Assembly (NCBI GenBank): GCA_020403245.1
Contig: JADBYA010000012.1
Span: forward strand, 1 to 64,000
Reading direction: 5' to 3'
DNA from: Flavobacterium sp.
Lineage (GTDB): Bacteria > Bacteroidota > Bacteroidia > Flavobacteriales > Flavobacteriaceae
DNA: 64,000 bases
The position numbers and the translations under genes are program-made. Shown here one piece after another: positions 43,775 through 51,541 of the stretch (its first letter is position 1; each line of letters opens with the position of its first letter). The notes beneath the pieces were generated by a model. It did no database searches. It was not told the origin of the DNA and saw only the letters and a list, made by a program, of their open reading frames with translations.

Positions 43775-46351
43775 ATGGAAAATCTCAAAAATATAAACCC
43801 TATTAAAGTAGATAAAACTACTATTATCAACTTAGAAAAAGGGAAGCTCCCGCCACAAGCACTCGACCTAGAGGAAGCAGTGCTAGGCGCCATGATGATT
43901 GATAAAAAAGGAGTTGATGAGGTTATTGATATTTTGCAGCCAGATGCATTTTACAAAGAGGCACACAAGCATATTTTTGAAGCTATTTTTCAGTTATTCA
44001 CAGATTCTCAACCTATTGACTTATTAACAGTATCGGCACAGTTAAAAAAGAGTGCTAAGTTAGATTTGGCTGGTGGCGATTTTTACCTCATTCAACTTAC
44101 CCAAAAGATATCTTCTTCGGCACATATTGAGTTTCATTCCAGAATTATTCTGCAAAAATACATTCAGCGAAGCTTAATTAAAATATCATCTGAAATTATT
44201 GAAGAGTCTTATGATGAAACTACCGATGTTTTTGATTTATTAGATAAAGCTGAAACCAAATTATACGAAGTTACACAAGGAAATATCAAAAGAAGTTCTG
44301 AAACAGCCCAAAGTTTGGTAATTCAAGCCAAAAAAAGAATAGAAGATATTGCCAATAAAGAAGGAATGAGTGGTATTGCCACTGGTTTTGAAAAATTGGA
44401 CAAAATAACTTCGGGTTGGCAACCAAGTGATTTAATTATTATTGCTGCTCGACCAGGAATGGGAAAATGTTTAGGAAAAGGCACTAAAGTTTTACTCTAT
44501 GATGGTTCTCTAAAAAAGGTTGAAGATATTTCTGAAAATGAATTATTAATGGGTGATGATTCTACTCCAAGAAAAGTGCTTTCCATTGCTCGTGGACAAG
44601 AAAAAATGTATTGGATTCATCAAAATAAAGCCATGTCTTATAGAGTAAATGAGAGCCATATTTTATCTTTAAAAAGAAGTAGAAACGAGGGAACTCACAA
44701 GCAAGGCGATATTCTAAATATAACAGTTAAAGACTATTTAGAAAAATCGAATAAATTCAAATCAAATTATAAAGGGTATAAAGTTGGTGTTGAATTTAAA
44801 GAAAAAGAACTTCCTTTAGAACCCTATTATCTTGGTCTTTGGCTTGGTGATGGGCATTCATTCAGTCAAAGAATTACAAATGTTGATGAAGAGATTATTG
44901 GATATTTAAACGATTATGCAACTCGTTTAGAAAGTGAATTGGTTGTATATGAACAAAAAGATAGAACAAACAATTATGCTATTGTCAATAAAAATAAATT
45001 TACTTCCGTCGAATTTACAACCTGTATTCAAACTGAATTAAGAACTTTAGGAGTACTGCAAAACAAACATATTCCAAATCAATATTTAATAAATTCAACT
45101 GAAAACAGGTTACAATTATTGGCAGGAATTATAGATTCTGATGGCTATTATACTTCTGAATTTAATTGTTTTGAAATTGTTCAAAAAAATGAAGATTTAC
45201 TAAATCAAATAAAATTCATTTGTGATAGTTTAGGTTTTAGAACCTCGGTTAGAAAGAAAAAAACATCAATTAAATCAATTGGATTTCAAGGAGAAGCTTT
45301 TAGACTAAGGATATTTGGAAATCTAAATGATATTCCAACAAAAGTGGAGAGAAAAAAAGCCCGAGAATGGAATTCAAAAGTGGATTGGAAAGTAACTGGA
45401 ATTAAAGTTGAATATGATAGGATTGATGATTATTATGGTTTTGAAATAGATGGTAATAGATTATTTCTTTTGGAAGATTGTACTGTAACGCACAACACGG
45501 CCTTCGTTTTGTCAATGGCTCGAAATATGGCAATAGACTTTGGACATCCAGTAGCGTTATTCTCTTTAGAAATGTCATCGGTACAGTTAATTACGCGTTT
45601 GATTTCTTCGGAAACAGGTTTACCTTCCGAAAAATTGAGAACAGGTAAATTAGAAAAACACGAATGGGAACAGCTTTCTACCAAAGTAAAAGATTTAGAA
45701 AAAGCACCTTTGTATATTGATGACACACCTTCACTTTCCATCTTCGATTTGAGAGCTAAAGCCCGTCGTTTGTCGTCGCAACATGGTATTAAGTTAATTA
45801 TAGTGGATTACCTTCAATTGATGACCGCCGGAGGAAGTAATGGAAAAGGAGTTGGAAACCGTGAGCAAGAAATCTCAACCATTTCCCGAAATCTAAAAGC
45901 ATTGGCCAAAGAATTAGAAGTTCCTGTAATTGCATTATCTCAATTATCCCGTGCTGTCGAAACTCGTGGATCTAGTAAAAGACCATTGCTTTCTGACCTT
46001 CGTGAGTCGGGTGCAATTGAGCAAGATGCCGATATTGTATCGTTTATTTATCGTCCCGAATATTATAAAATAGATGAGTGGGATGATGAAGATCAATCTC
46101 CAACAGCTGGTCAAGCGGAATTCATAATAGCTAAACATAGAAATGGTTCGTTAGAAAACATTAGATTGAAGTTCATTAGTCAACTTGGTAAATTTGATAA
46201 TCTTGAAAGTTTTGGTAGCGCTTTTGACGATTTGCCATCTAAAATGAACCATGATGACAATCCGTTTATGACTAAAAATCTTCCCTCACCCAATGAAGCT
46301 TTTGGCAATAATTTTAATAGGAATGATGATGATAGTGATGTCCCGTTTTAG
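43775..46351 (+). CDS. dnaB: Replicative DNA helicase DnaB, interrupted by an intein
   Basis: 858 residues: DnaB extein 1-231, intein 232-574, DnaB extein 575-858; without the intein 515 residues, the normal length. The N-terminal domain starts LPPQALDLEEAVLGAMM. The RecA-like domain is split inside the Walker A motif: ARPGMGK | T AFVLSMARN. The later motifs are intact: DYLQLM (Walker B), ALSQLSRAVETRG, LRESGAIEQDAD, IAKHRNG. Splicing is essential for a working helicase since no P-loop exists before it. The gene is solitary, followed by the signalling cluster. Confidence 0.97.
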   Translation: MENLKNINPIKVDKTTIINLEKGKLPPQALDLEEAVLGAMMIDKKGVDEVIDILQPDAFYKEAHKHIFEAIFQLFTDSQPIDLLTVSAQLKKSAKLDLAGGDFYLIQLTQKISSSAHIEFHSRIILQKYIQRSLIKISSEIIEESYDETTDVFDLLDKAETKLYEVTQGNIKRSSETAQSLVIQAKKRIEDIANKEGMSGIATGFEKLDKITSGWQPSDLIIIAARPGMGKCLGKGTKVLLYDGSLKKVEDISENELLMGDDSTPRKVLSIARGQEKMYWIHQNKAMSYRVNESHILSLKRSRNEGTHKQGDILNITVKDYLEKSNKFKSNYKGYKVGVEFKEKELPLEPYYLGLWLGDGHSFSQRITNVDEEIIGYLNDYATRLESELVVYEQKDRTNNYAIVNKNKFTSVEFTTCIQTELRTLGVLQNKHIPNQYLINSTENRLQLLAGIIDSDGYYTSEFNCFEIVQKNEDLLNQIKFICDSLGFRTSVRKKKTSIKSIGFQGEAFRLRIFGNLNDIPTKVERKKAREWNSKVDWKVTGIKVEYDRIDDYYGFEIDGNRLFLLEDCTVTHNTAFVLSMARNMAIDFGHPVALFSLEMSSVQLITRLISSETGLPSEKLRTGKLEKHEWEQLSTKVKDLEKAPLYIDDTPSLSIFDLRAKARRLSSQHGIKLIIVDYLQLMTAGGSNGKGVGNREQEISTISRNLKALAKELEVPVIALSQLSRAVETRGSSKRPLLSDLRESGAIEQDADIVSFIYRPEYYKIDEWDDEDQSPTAGQAEFIIAKHRNGSLENIRLKFISQLGKFDNLESFGSAFDDLPSKMNHDDNPFMTKNLPSPNEAFGNNFNRNDDDSDVPF
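44468..45496 (+). mobile_element. DnaB intein with LAGLIDADG homing endonuclease
   Basis: 343 residues, from Cys232 (TGT at 44468) to Asn574. Block A is CLGKGTKVLLYDGS, block B YRVNESHILSL, with the catalytic His. Endonuclease blocks: LGLWLGDGHS and LLAGIIDSDGYY, each with an acidic residue for metal binding. Block F DDYYGFEIDGNRLFLLED, block G CTVTHN, then Thr as +1 residue. All splicing residues (Cys1, block B His, His-Asn, Thr+1) are present. Insertion at the P-loop codon is a classical protected site for homing. Confidence 0.96.
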
Positions 46352-46445
46352 TACTACGTAAAAACACCTGTTTTTTAACAGTTTTTGATTTTATTAAAAT
46401 TTATTGTTAATTTTGAATATTATTAACAATAAAACAAGATTAATT

Positions 46446-46778
46446 ATGTCAAATAACACAATAGATTTAAAAGAAGCTAAAGAATGGGCACGACTTTACA
46501 GAAAAGATAATCCTGATGGAGTCATAGCATATCTGATCCCAAAAATAGACATGACTCAATTATTAAATCAGGACGGTGTTGCGGATTTTAGAGCCTATTT
46601 GGGATATGATCCTACTATGAAAATGGAAAAATTAATGATTGTTGGGGTAGATGAAAATGGTAACGATTTAATTAATGCTCAAAAAGGAAATTTTATATAC
46701 GATATGACTAGTCCTTGTCCGAAAACTTGCGATGTAACAAGTCCTCTTTTTAATCTTGATACTCAAGAAAAACAATAA
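46446..46778 (+). CDS. Small protein with CPKTCD tail (signalling cluster)
   Basis: A 110-residue cytosolic protein starting at ATG 46446 (MSNNTIDLKEAKEWARLYRK). It shows an alternating helix/strand pattern (VIAYLIPKIDMTQLL, DFRAYLGYDPTMKMEKLMIVGVDENG) and a C-terminal SPCPKTCDVTSP motif. I recall similar short proteins ending in PCP-x-CC or PCPxTCD in many Bacteroidetes, always hypothetical. It precedes a membrane protein, a sensor kinase and a response regulator on the same strand with 11 bases to the next gene. Confidence 0.7.
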   Translation: MSNNTIDLKEAKEWARLYRKDNPDGVIAYLIPKIDMTQLLNQDGVADFRAYLGYDPTMKMEKLMIVGVDENGNDLINAQKGNFIYDMTSPCPKTCDVTSPLFNLDTQEKQ

Positions 46779-46789
46779 ATACTGACTAA

Positions 46790-47419
46790 GTGATTATAAT
46801 AATTGGAATTATTTTATTGCTAATTAATTGTTTCTTACTTTTTATAAGTATTAGAAAAAAAGCAAAAACTTATAAAGTTTTTGCTTTTTATCTTTTTATA
46901 ATGGCTATAATTCAAATAGCTTCATTTGTAACATCTAAATTAAAAATAAATAATATTTTTTTAACTCATTTTTATTTTGTTATACAGTTTCTTATATTAA
47001 GTTATTTTTACTTTTTATTATTGATAGATTTAAAACAAAAGTTATTAATTAAGATAATTACTCCATTAGTTTTAACCAGTCTTATTATTTATTATTATAA
47101 CTATCCTCTTGATTTTTATATATTTAATCCATTTGAAATTTTTATAACTTCTTTGCCTTTAGTCATTTATACTACATTTCATCTGTATAATTTATTAAAC
47201 CAAGATAAAAAGTTTTATTACATCAATTTAGGATTGTTAATTTATCTTTTCGGAAGCACTTTAGTTTTCTTAACAGGTAATTTGCTTTTACTTATAGAAG
47301 GAAATTACGTTTTTGATATTATATGGAGTTTTAATGAATACATTTATGTAGTTTATCAGTTATTAATCTTAAAAGATATTTATCCTTTATCTAAACAATG
47401 GAGACCAAGTCTGAAATAA
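46790..47419 (+). CDS. Multi-pass membrane protein of the signalling cluster
   Basis: A 209-residue integral membrane protein from a GTG start at 46790 (MIIIIGIILLLINCFLLF); no suitable ATG is near. About six to seven hydrophobic helices, short loops and few charged residues, the last loop ending LSKQWRPSLK. Not recognised as any transporter. The kinase gene begins 22 bases before its stop, so translation is coupled, and it is the probable sensing partner of the kinase. Confidence 0.75.
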   Translation: MIIIIGIILLLINCFLLFISIRKKAKTYKVFAFYLFIMAIIQIASFVTSKLKINNIFLTHFYFVIQFLILSYFYFLLLIDLKQKLLIKIITPLVLTSLIIYYYNYPLDFYIFNPFEIFITSLPLVIYTTFHLYNLLNQDKKFYYINLGLLIYLFGSTLVFLTGNLLLLIEGNYVFDIIWSFNEYIYVVYQLLILKDIYPLSKQWRPSLK

Positions 47420-48180
47420 TTAGAATTTTTATTTATACTTTTTTAGCTTTCATGACGATGGCCTCAGTGTTAGTATTTTTTTTTTATTTTTCACGAAAAA
47501 AAATCATTAAACAAGAAATAGAAAAAAAGGATTTAGAAGTTAATTATCAGAAAGAAATTTTAAAAACAGTTATTTTAACTCAGGAAACAGAACGAAAAAG
47601 AATTGCTCAGGATTTACATGACGAAATTAGTTCAAAATTGAATATAGTTTCTTTAAATAGTCATTTGTTAATCAGCCCTAATTTATCGGTTTCAGAAATC
47701 AAAGAAATAACGGCAAATATTAATAATTTAACATCGACTGCATTAGAAAGTTCAAGAAGAATTGCCCATGCTTTATTTCCTCCGGTTTTTGAAAAGTTTG
47801 GACTTCAAGCAGGAATTCAAGAATTAATTGTTGAGTATAAATCAACAAATAAATTCGATATTCAGTTTTCTAACCAATTAAATTTAAATGAATTTAATAA
47901 AAATACACAACTTGGGCTTTTCAGGGTTTTACAAGAATTACTTCATAATACACTTAAACATGCATGTGCTAATACAATTAGGATAACTTTTTTTAAAGAA
48001 AAAGACACTTTTTGCTTACTCTATATTGATGATGGAATTGGTTTTAGAATTTCTGAAGATAAGAAAGGAATGGGTTTAATCAACATTGATAGCAGAATAG
48101 GTTTGCTCAATGGAAAGTATTTTATAAAATCTTCTCCAAAAAATGGATTTGAAATTAAAATAATCTTTAATGATTTATGA
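47398..48180 (+). CDS. Sensor histidine kinase (HisKA_3/NarL type) without sensor domain
   Basis: A 260-residue kinase: one membrane helix (about 10-30), a short coiled coil, the phosphoacceptor His in ERKRIAQDLHDEISSKLN (about residue 75), and a HATPase domain with LLHNTLKHA (N box), DDGIGF (G1) and KGMGLINI (G2). It lacks any extracellular domain, so its signal probably comes through the preceding membrane protein. It overlaps the response regulator gene by four bases (ATGA). Confidence 0.93.
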   Translation: METKSEIIRIFIYTFLAFMTMASVLVFFFYFSRKKIIKQEIEKKDLEVNYQKEILKTVILTQETERKRIAQDLHDEISSKLNIVSLNSHLLISPNLSVSEIKEITANINNLTSTALESSRRIAHALFPPVFEKFGLQAGIQELIVEYKSTNKFDIQFSNQLNLNEFNKNTQLGLFRVLQELLHNTLKHACANTIRITFFKEKDTFCLLYIDDGIGFRISEDKKGMGLINIDSRIGLLNGKYFIKSSPKNGFEIKIIFNDL

Positions 48181-48833
48181 ATAAGATAAAATTACTTTTA
48201 GCAGATGACGAAGAATTGTTTCGGAAAGGAATTAGTTTTTTACTACAAAGGCAGGAGAATATCCAAATTCTTTATGAAGCAGATAATGGAAATGAAGTTG
48301 TAGAATACCTAAAATCGAGCTCAATTCATCCCGATATCATACTAATGGATTTAAAAATGCCTTTGCTAAATGGAGTTGAGGCTACAAAACTTATCAATAA
48401 AGAATTCCCTTCCATTAAAATCATTGCTTTAACAAGTTATAATACAAAATCTTTTATAGCAAATATGATTGATATTGGAGCTGCCTCTTATATTGTTAAA
48501 AACTCATCGCCTGAAGAAATGATTACTACAATTAATCAAGTAATCGAAAAAGGATTTTACTACAACGAAGAGGTATTGAATGTAATCCAAGAAAATTTAA
48601 TAGATAATAAAAGAAAAAATCTTTTTTTTGAAGAAGTTATTTTAACAAAAAGAGAAAGAGAAATTTTAGAATTAATATGCAATCAAAAAAGCACTCAGCA
48701 AATAGCTGAAAAGTTATTTATCAGTCCAAGAACTGTTGAAGGTCATAGAAATAATTTATTATTAAAAACAGATTCCCAAAATAGTGCAGGTTTGGTTGTT
48801 TTTGCGATCCAAAATAAAATAGTTATTTTATAA
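48177..48833 (+). CDS. LuxR/NarL-family response regulator
   Basis: A 218-residue regulator. Receiver domain: acidic pocket LLADDEELF, phosphoacceptor Asp in PDIILMDLKMPLLNGVEA, Thr/Lys pair as usual (ALTSYN, YIVKNSSPEEM). The C-terminal LuxR helix-turn-helix is LTKREREILELICNQKSTQQIAEKLFISPRTVEGHRNNLLLK. It is the output partner of the kinase overlapping it. Target genes are unknown. Confidence 0.95.
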   Translation: MNKIKLLLADDEELFRKGISFLLQRQENIQILYEADNGNEVVEYLKSSSIHPDIILMDLKMPLLNGVEATKLINKEFPSIKIIALTSYNTKSFIANMIDIGAASYIVKNSSPEEMITTINQVIEKGFYYNEEVLNVIQENLIDNKRKNLFFEEVILTKREREILELICNQKSTQQIAEKLFISPRTVEGHRNNLLLKTDSQNSAGLVVFAIQNKIVIL

Positions 48834-48870
48834 AAAAAAACGTGAGTCTATAATTAAATAAAGCTCACGT
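48832..48870 (-). terminator. Minus-strand terminator for the small membrane peptide gene
   Basis: Stem CTCACGTT (48863-48870) / AACGTGAG (48839-48846); on the minus strand it is followed by eight T. On the plus strand no T run follows, so it serves the small gene at 48899-49009. Confidence 0.7.
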
Positions 48871-48898
48871 TCACCACAATTATAAGTTCAGTCTCAAT

Positions 48899-49009
48899 TT
48901 AACCTATAATGATTTTTATACATAGTATACAACTAAATACAATTAAAACTGCCAATATTACTAACCCTATTTTACTTAATATACTTAAACTTTTTATTGG
49001 ATCTTCCAT
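48899..49009 (-). CDS. Small single-pass membrane protein, 36 residues
   Basis: ATG at 49009 (minus) opens MEDPIKSLSILSKIGLVILA and ends CIKIIIG at TAA 48899-48901. A hydrophobic helix spans about residues 12-35 after a polar N-terminus. A minus-strand terminator lies 29 bases downstream and a -7-like TATTTTTG sits upstream. These two signals make it more than a random frame in this 336-base gap (48834-49169). It lies convergent with the two-component genes. Family unknown. Confidence 0.5.
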   Translation of the reverse strand: MEDPIKSLSILSKIGLVILAVLIVFSCILCIKIIIG

Positions 49010-49169
49010 ATGAAATAAAATTTATGCAGTTATTATTTATCAAAAATAAAAGGAATATTTTAGGCAGCTATACGTATTTTTACCTGTTTTTTTAGAAATT
49101 TTTTATGATTTTTTATTTTTTATTCTACTGTTAAAAGACGTATCTTCGATTAGTATTATTTTATTACAA

Positions 49170-50435
49170 ATGAATTATATAAAGACTGTTTTTTTGTTAG
49201 TTGGATTGCTTTATTTTTCTATAGTCAAGGCGAATTTCATTTTGTTGCCAATGGACGAATCGTCACAAAAAAATCATTTAAAAGCGTATGGGATTACCTA
49301 TTGGGCATTAGACAAACAATTCAAAGCCAGTTGGTTAATAAATTTCCGCGGCGGTTCTTTTCTTTTACCCGATATTCCAGAAATTAGAAAAGAATGTCAA
49401 ATTCGTGGCGTGAGTTTTGAAATTTTATCCGATGCCGAGATGCAATCAATTTTAGCCGATATTTCTAGTCCATCTCAAAATATGGAAACCGTAGTTTTGG
49501 AAAAAGCACCAAAGATTGCTGTGTATTCTCCACCCGGAAAGCAGCCATGGGATGATGCCGTGACGATGGTTTTGACGTATGCCGAAATCCCTTTTAAAGT
49601 AGTTTATGATGAAGAAGTTTTGAGTGACCAATTACTTTTATACGATTGGTTGCATTTGCATCACGAAGATTTTACAGGACAATATGGTAAATTTTATGGT
49701 GCCTATCGAAATACACCATGGTACATTGAACAAAAAAAGGATGCTGAAGCATTAGCAGCCAAATTGGGTTTTGCAAAAGTTTCTCAGGATAAACTGGCTG
49801 TAGCCAAGAAGATTAGAGATTTTGTAATTGGTGGTGGATTTATGTTTGCCATGTGTTCAGCCACCGATAGTTTTGATATTGCATTGGCTGCTGAAGGAAT
49901 TGATATTTGTGAACCGATGTTTGATGGCGATGATAGCGAAGCCAATTATCAATCTAAAGTTGATTATAGAAAAACTTTCGCTTTCAAAGATTTTATTTTA
50001 GAAAGAAGACCAGAGCGTTATGAGTTTTCTGATATTGATATGACAGAAAAACGCCGAATTCCGTTTGAGAAAGATTATTTCACTTTGATGGAATTCTCAG
50101 CCAAATGGGATGTAATCCCGACCATGTTATGTCAAAACCACACCCAATTGGTAAAAGGTTTTATGGGACAAACCACTTCTTTTGATAGTAATTTAATAAA
50201 ATCGAGTGTGTTGACTTTAGGAAAAAATGAACTTAATGATGAAGCACGATACATTCACGGACAAAAAGGAAAAGGATTTTTCACTTTTTATGGCGGTCAT
50301 GATCCCGAAGATTATCAGCATCGAGTAGGGGATGAGCCAACTGTTCTCGATTTGCATCCAAATTCTCCAGGTTTCCGATTGATTTTGAATAATGTGCTGT
50401 TTCCAGCGGCAAGAAAGAAACCACAGAAGACTTAG
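49170..50435 (+). CDS. Secreted class I amidotransferase-like protein
   Basis: A 421-residue exported protein (signal peptide to about residue 20, KANFILLPMDE). The middle has a Rossmann-like GATase fold: PKIAVYSPPGKQPWDDAVTMVLTYAEIPF and GGGFMFAMCSATDSFDIALAAEGID, with Cys after a Gly-rich turn. Flavobacterial genomes often name it asparagine synthetase B, but no AsnB ATP-pyrophosphatase domain is seen. Its last 43 codons (50304-50435) recur nearly exactly at 51344-51475, beyond a toxin-antitoxin module. The terminator of the ancestral gene is behind that second copy. Confidence 0.8.
   Translation: MNYIKTVFLLVGLLYFSIVKANFILLPMDESSQKNHLKAYGITYWALDKQFKASWLINFRGGSFLLPDIPEIRKECQIRGVSFEILSDAEMQSILADISSPSQNMETVVLEKAPKIAVYSPPGKQPWDDAVTMVLTYAEIPFKVVYDEEVLSDQLLLYDWLHLHHEDFTGQYGKFYGAYRNTPWYIEQKKDAEALAAKLGFAKVSQDKLAVAKKIRDFVIGGGFMFAMCSATDSFDIALAAEGIDICEPMFDGDDSEANYQSKVDYRKTFAFKDFILERRPERYEFSDIDMTEKRRIPFEKDYFTLMEFSAKWDVIPTMLCQNHTQLVKGFMGQTTSFDSNLIKSSVLTLGKNELNDEARYIHGQKGKGFFTFYGGHDPEDYQHRVGDEPTVLDLHPNSPGFRLILNNVLFPAARKKPQKT
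50304..50431 (+). repeat. Direct repeat, left copy (inside the secreted gene)
   Basis: 128 bases matching 51344-51471 with three mismatches (50306 C/T, 50330 G/C, 50349 G/T), offset exactly 1,040. Confidence 0.95.
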
Positions 50436-50490
50436 TTAATAGTGCCAATAGTATCATTTTTCTTTATATTGTATTTTCTTTATAATAAAG

Positions 50491-50520
50491 TTTGCAAATT
50501 GAAAACTTTTTATATCTTTG
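50491..50520 (+). promoter_or_regulatory. Promoter of higBA
   Basis: TTTG (50491-50494), 18 bases, TATCTTTG (50513-50520), five bases before the higB ATG: the mRNA would be nearly leaderless. Confidence 0.65.
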
Positions 50521-50524
50521 ACCA

Positions 50525-50854
50525 ATGAAAATTTTGGTCAAAAAAACAATTTTGTATTATATAGCTAATTACCCATTAGCTAAAACACAATTGTTAATTT
50601 GGCACGCAGAGTTTTCTAAAATGGAATTTCAAAATTTTAATGAATTAAAAAAAATCTATGGCAACGCTAGTATAATAAACAATAATAGGGTTGTTTTTAA
50701 TATCAAAGGGAATGATTTTCGTTTATTGATTTCAGTGAATTTTATGCAAAAAGCATGTTATGTAATTTGGTTTGGCACGTACAAGGAATATGATAAAATA
50801 AATGTGGAAACTGTTTTATTTGATACTAATATTTTAAATTTTAAAACAAAATAA
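50525..50854 (+). CDS. higB: HigB-type mRNA interferase toxin
   Basis: A 109-residue HigB_toxin family protein: LVKKTILYYIANYPLAKTQLLIWHAEFSKM, NFNELKKIYGNASIINNNRVVFNIKGNDFRLLISVNF and VIWFGTYKEYDKI, the pattern of RelE-fold ribosome-dependent RNases that precede their antitoxin gene. Two bases separate it from higA. The pair lies between two copies of the 3' end of the secreted gene, which suggests that it arrived as part of a 1,040-bp unit. Confidence 0.92.
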   Translation: MKILVKKTILYYIANYPLAKTQLLIWHAEFSKMEFQNFNELKKIYGNASIINNNRVVFNIKGNDFRLLISVNFMQKACYVIWFGTYKEYDKINVETVLFDTNILNFKTK

Positions 50855-50856
50855 CA

Positions 50857-51213
50857 ATGAACTGGAAAGTGCTAAAAAATGAAGAAGACTATAATAAAGC
50901 TTCATTACGATTGATGGAAATTTTTCAATCTGAAGTCAATTCCCCTCAAAATGATGAATTAGAATTGTTATTGGTTTTGGTAAAAGATTATGATGACAAA
51001 CATTTTCAATTACCATCCTTGGATGCCTTGGAAGTGATTAAATATAAAATGGAAGAACAAGGTTTAAAAGCCAAAGATTTAGAGAGCATCATTGGAAGCA
51101 AAGGGCATGTTTCGGCAATTTTATCTGGAAAACGTGAAATAACTTTAAAAATGGCTCAAAAACTCAAAAACTATTTTAGTATTCCAGCTGAAGTTTTTTT
51201 ACATACATCATAA
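50857..51213 (+). CDS. higA: HigA-type antitoxin
   Basis: A 118-residue XRE-family antitoxin. The N-terminal part (to about 65) is the toxin-binding region; the helix-turn-helix is MEEQGLKAKDLESIIGSKGHVSAILSGKREITLKMAQKL. It neutralises HigB and represses the operon. It follows higB as usual for the HigBA order. The 128 bases downstream contain a fragment similar to the end of the DUF1569 gene. Confidence 0.92.
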   Translation: MNWKVLKNEEDYNKASLRLMEIFQSEVNSPQNDELELLLVLVKDYDDKHFQLPSLDALEVIKYKMEEQGLKAKDLESIIGSKGHVSAILSGKREITLKMAQKLKNYFSIPAEVFLHTS

Positions 51214-51221
51214 ATAGTATC

Positions 51222-51257
51222 TTATTGATTTTTAATATCTTCTATAATTTTCAATCT
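51222..51257 (-). pseudogene. Tail fragment of a DUF1569-like gene
   Basis: On the minus strand RLKIIEDIKNQ and a stop; 20 bases (51235-51254) are identical to 53750-53769 at the end of the DUF1569 gene, where the peptide is HLKIIEDI. The rest of the gene is absent. Confidence 0.4.
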
Positions 51258-51343
51258 CTTGGGTTTAATTGTTAGCATTCCTCGTTGCTCTGTCTAGGGC
51301 TAAAGAAGAATATTAGTTACAAAGTTTGTGTATGTATTTCAAA

Positions 51344-51475
51344 CCTGAAGATTATCAGCATCGAGTAGGCGATGAGCCAACTGTTCTCTATTTGCATCCA
51401 AATTCTCCAGGTTTCCGATTGATTTTGAATAATGTGCTGTTTCCAGCGGCAAGAAAGAAACCACAGAAGACATAG
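51344..51475 (+). pseudogene. Duplicated 3' end of the secreted amidotransferase-like gene
   Basis: The right copy of the direct repeat encodes PEDYQHRVGDEPTVL to KKPQKT and a stop in frame, but has no start. One substitution changes Asp to Tyr. It is followed by a strong terminator (51488-51528), which the left copy lacks; so this is probably the original gene end, displaced by the inserted unit. Confidence 0.9.
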
Positions 51476-51487
51476 AATTTAAATTCC

Positions 51488-51528
51488 AATAAAATCCCAA
51501 AGTTGATATTGGAATTTGGGATTTTATT
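51488..51528. terminator. Bidirectional terminator
   Basis: 14-bp perfect stem 51488-51501 / 51515-51528 (AATAAAATCCCAAA and complement) with a 13-base loop; between the gene-end copy and the converging peptidase gene. Confidence 0.85.
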
Positions 51529-51541
51529 CTTGAAATCTGGA

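Noticed and set aside
49170..50435. Asparagine synthetase B
   Set aside because: The name is common in public annotation, but the protein has an export signal and no AsnB synthetase domain or N-terminal catalytic Cys.
50304..51475. Prophage or ICE attachment sites
   Set aside because: The direct repeats fit in form, but 1,040 bp without integrase or other mobility genes cannot be called a phage or ICE; described instead as a toxin-antitoxin insertion of unknown mechanism.
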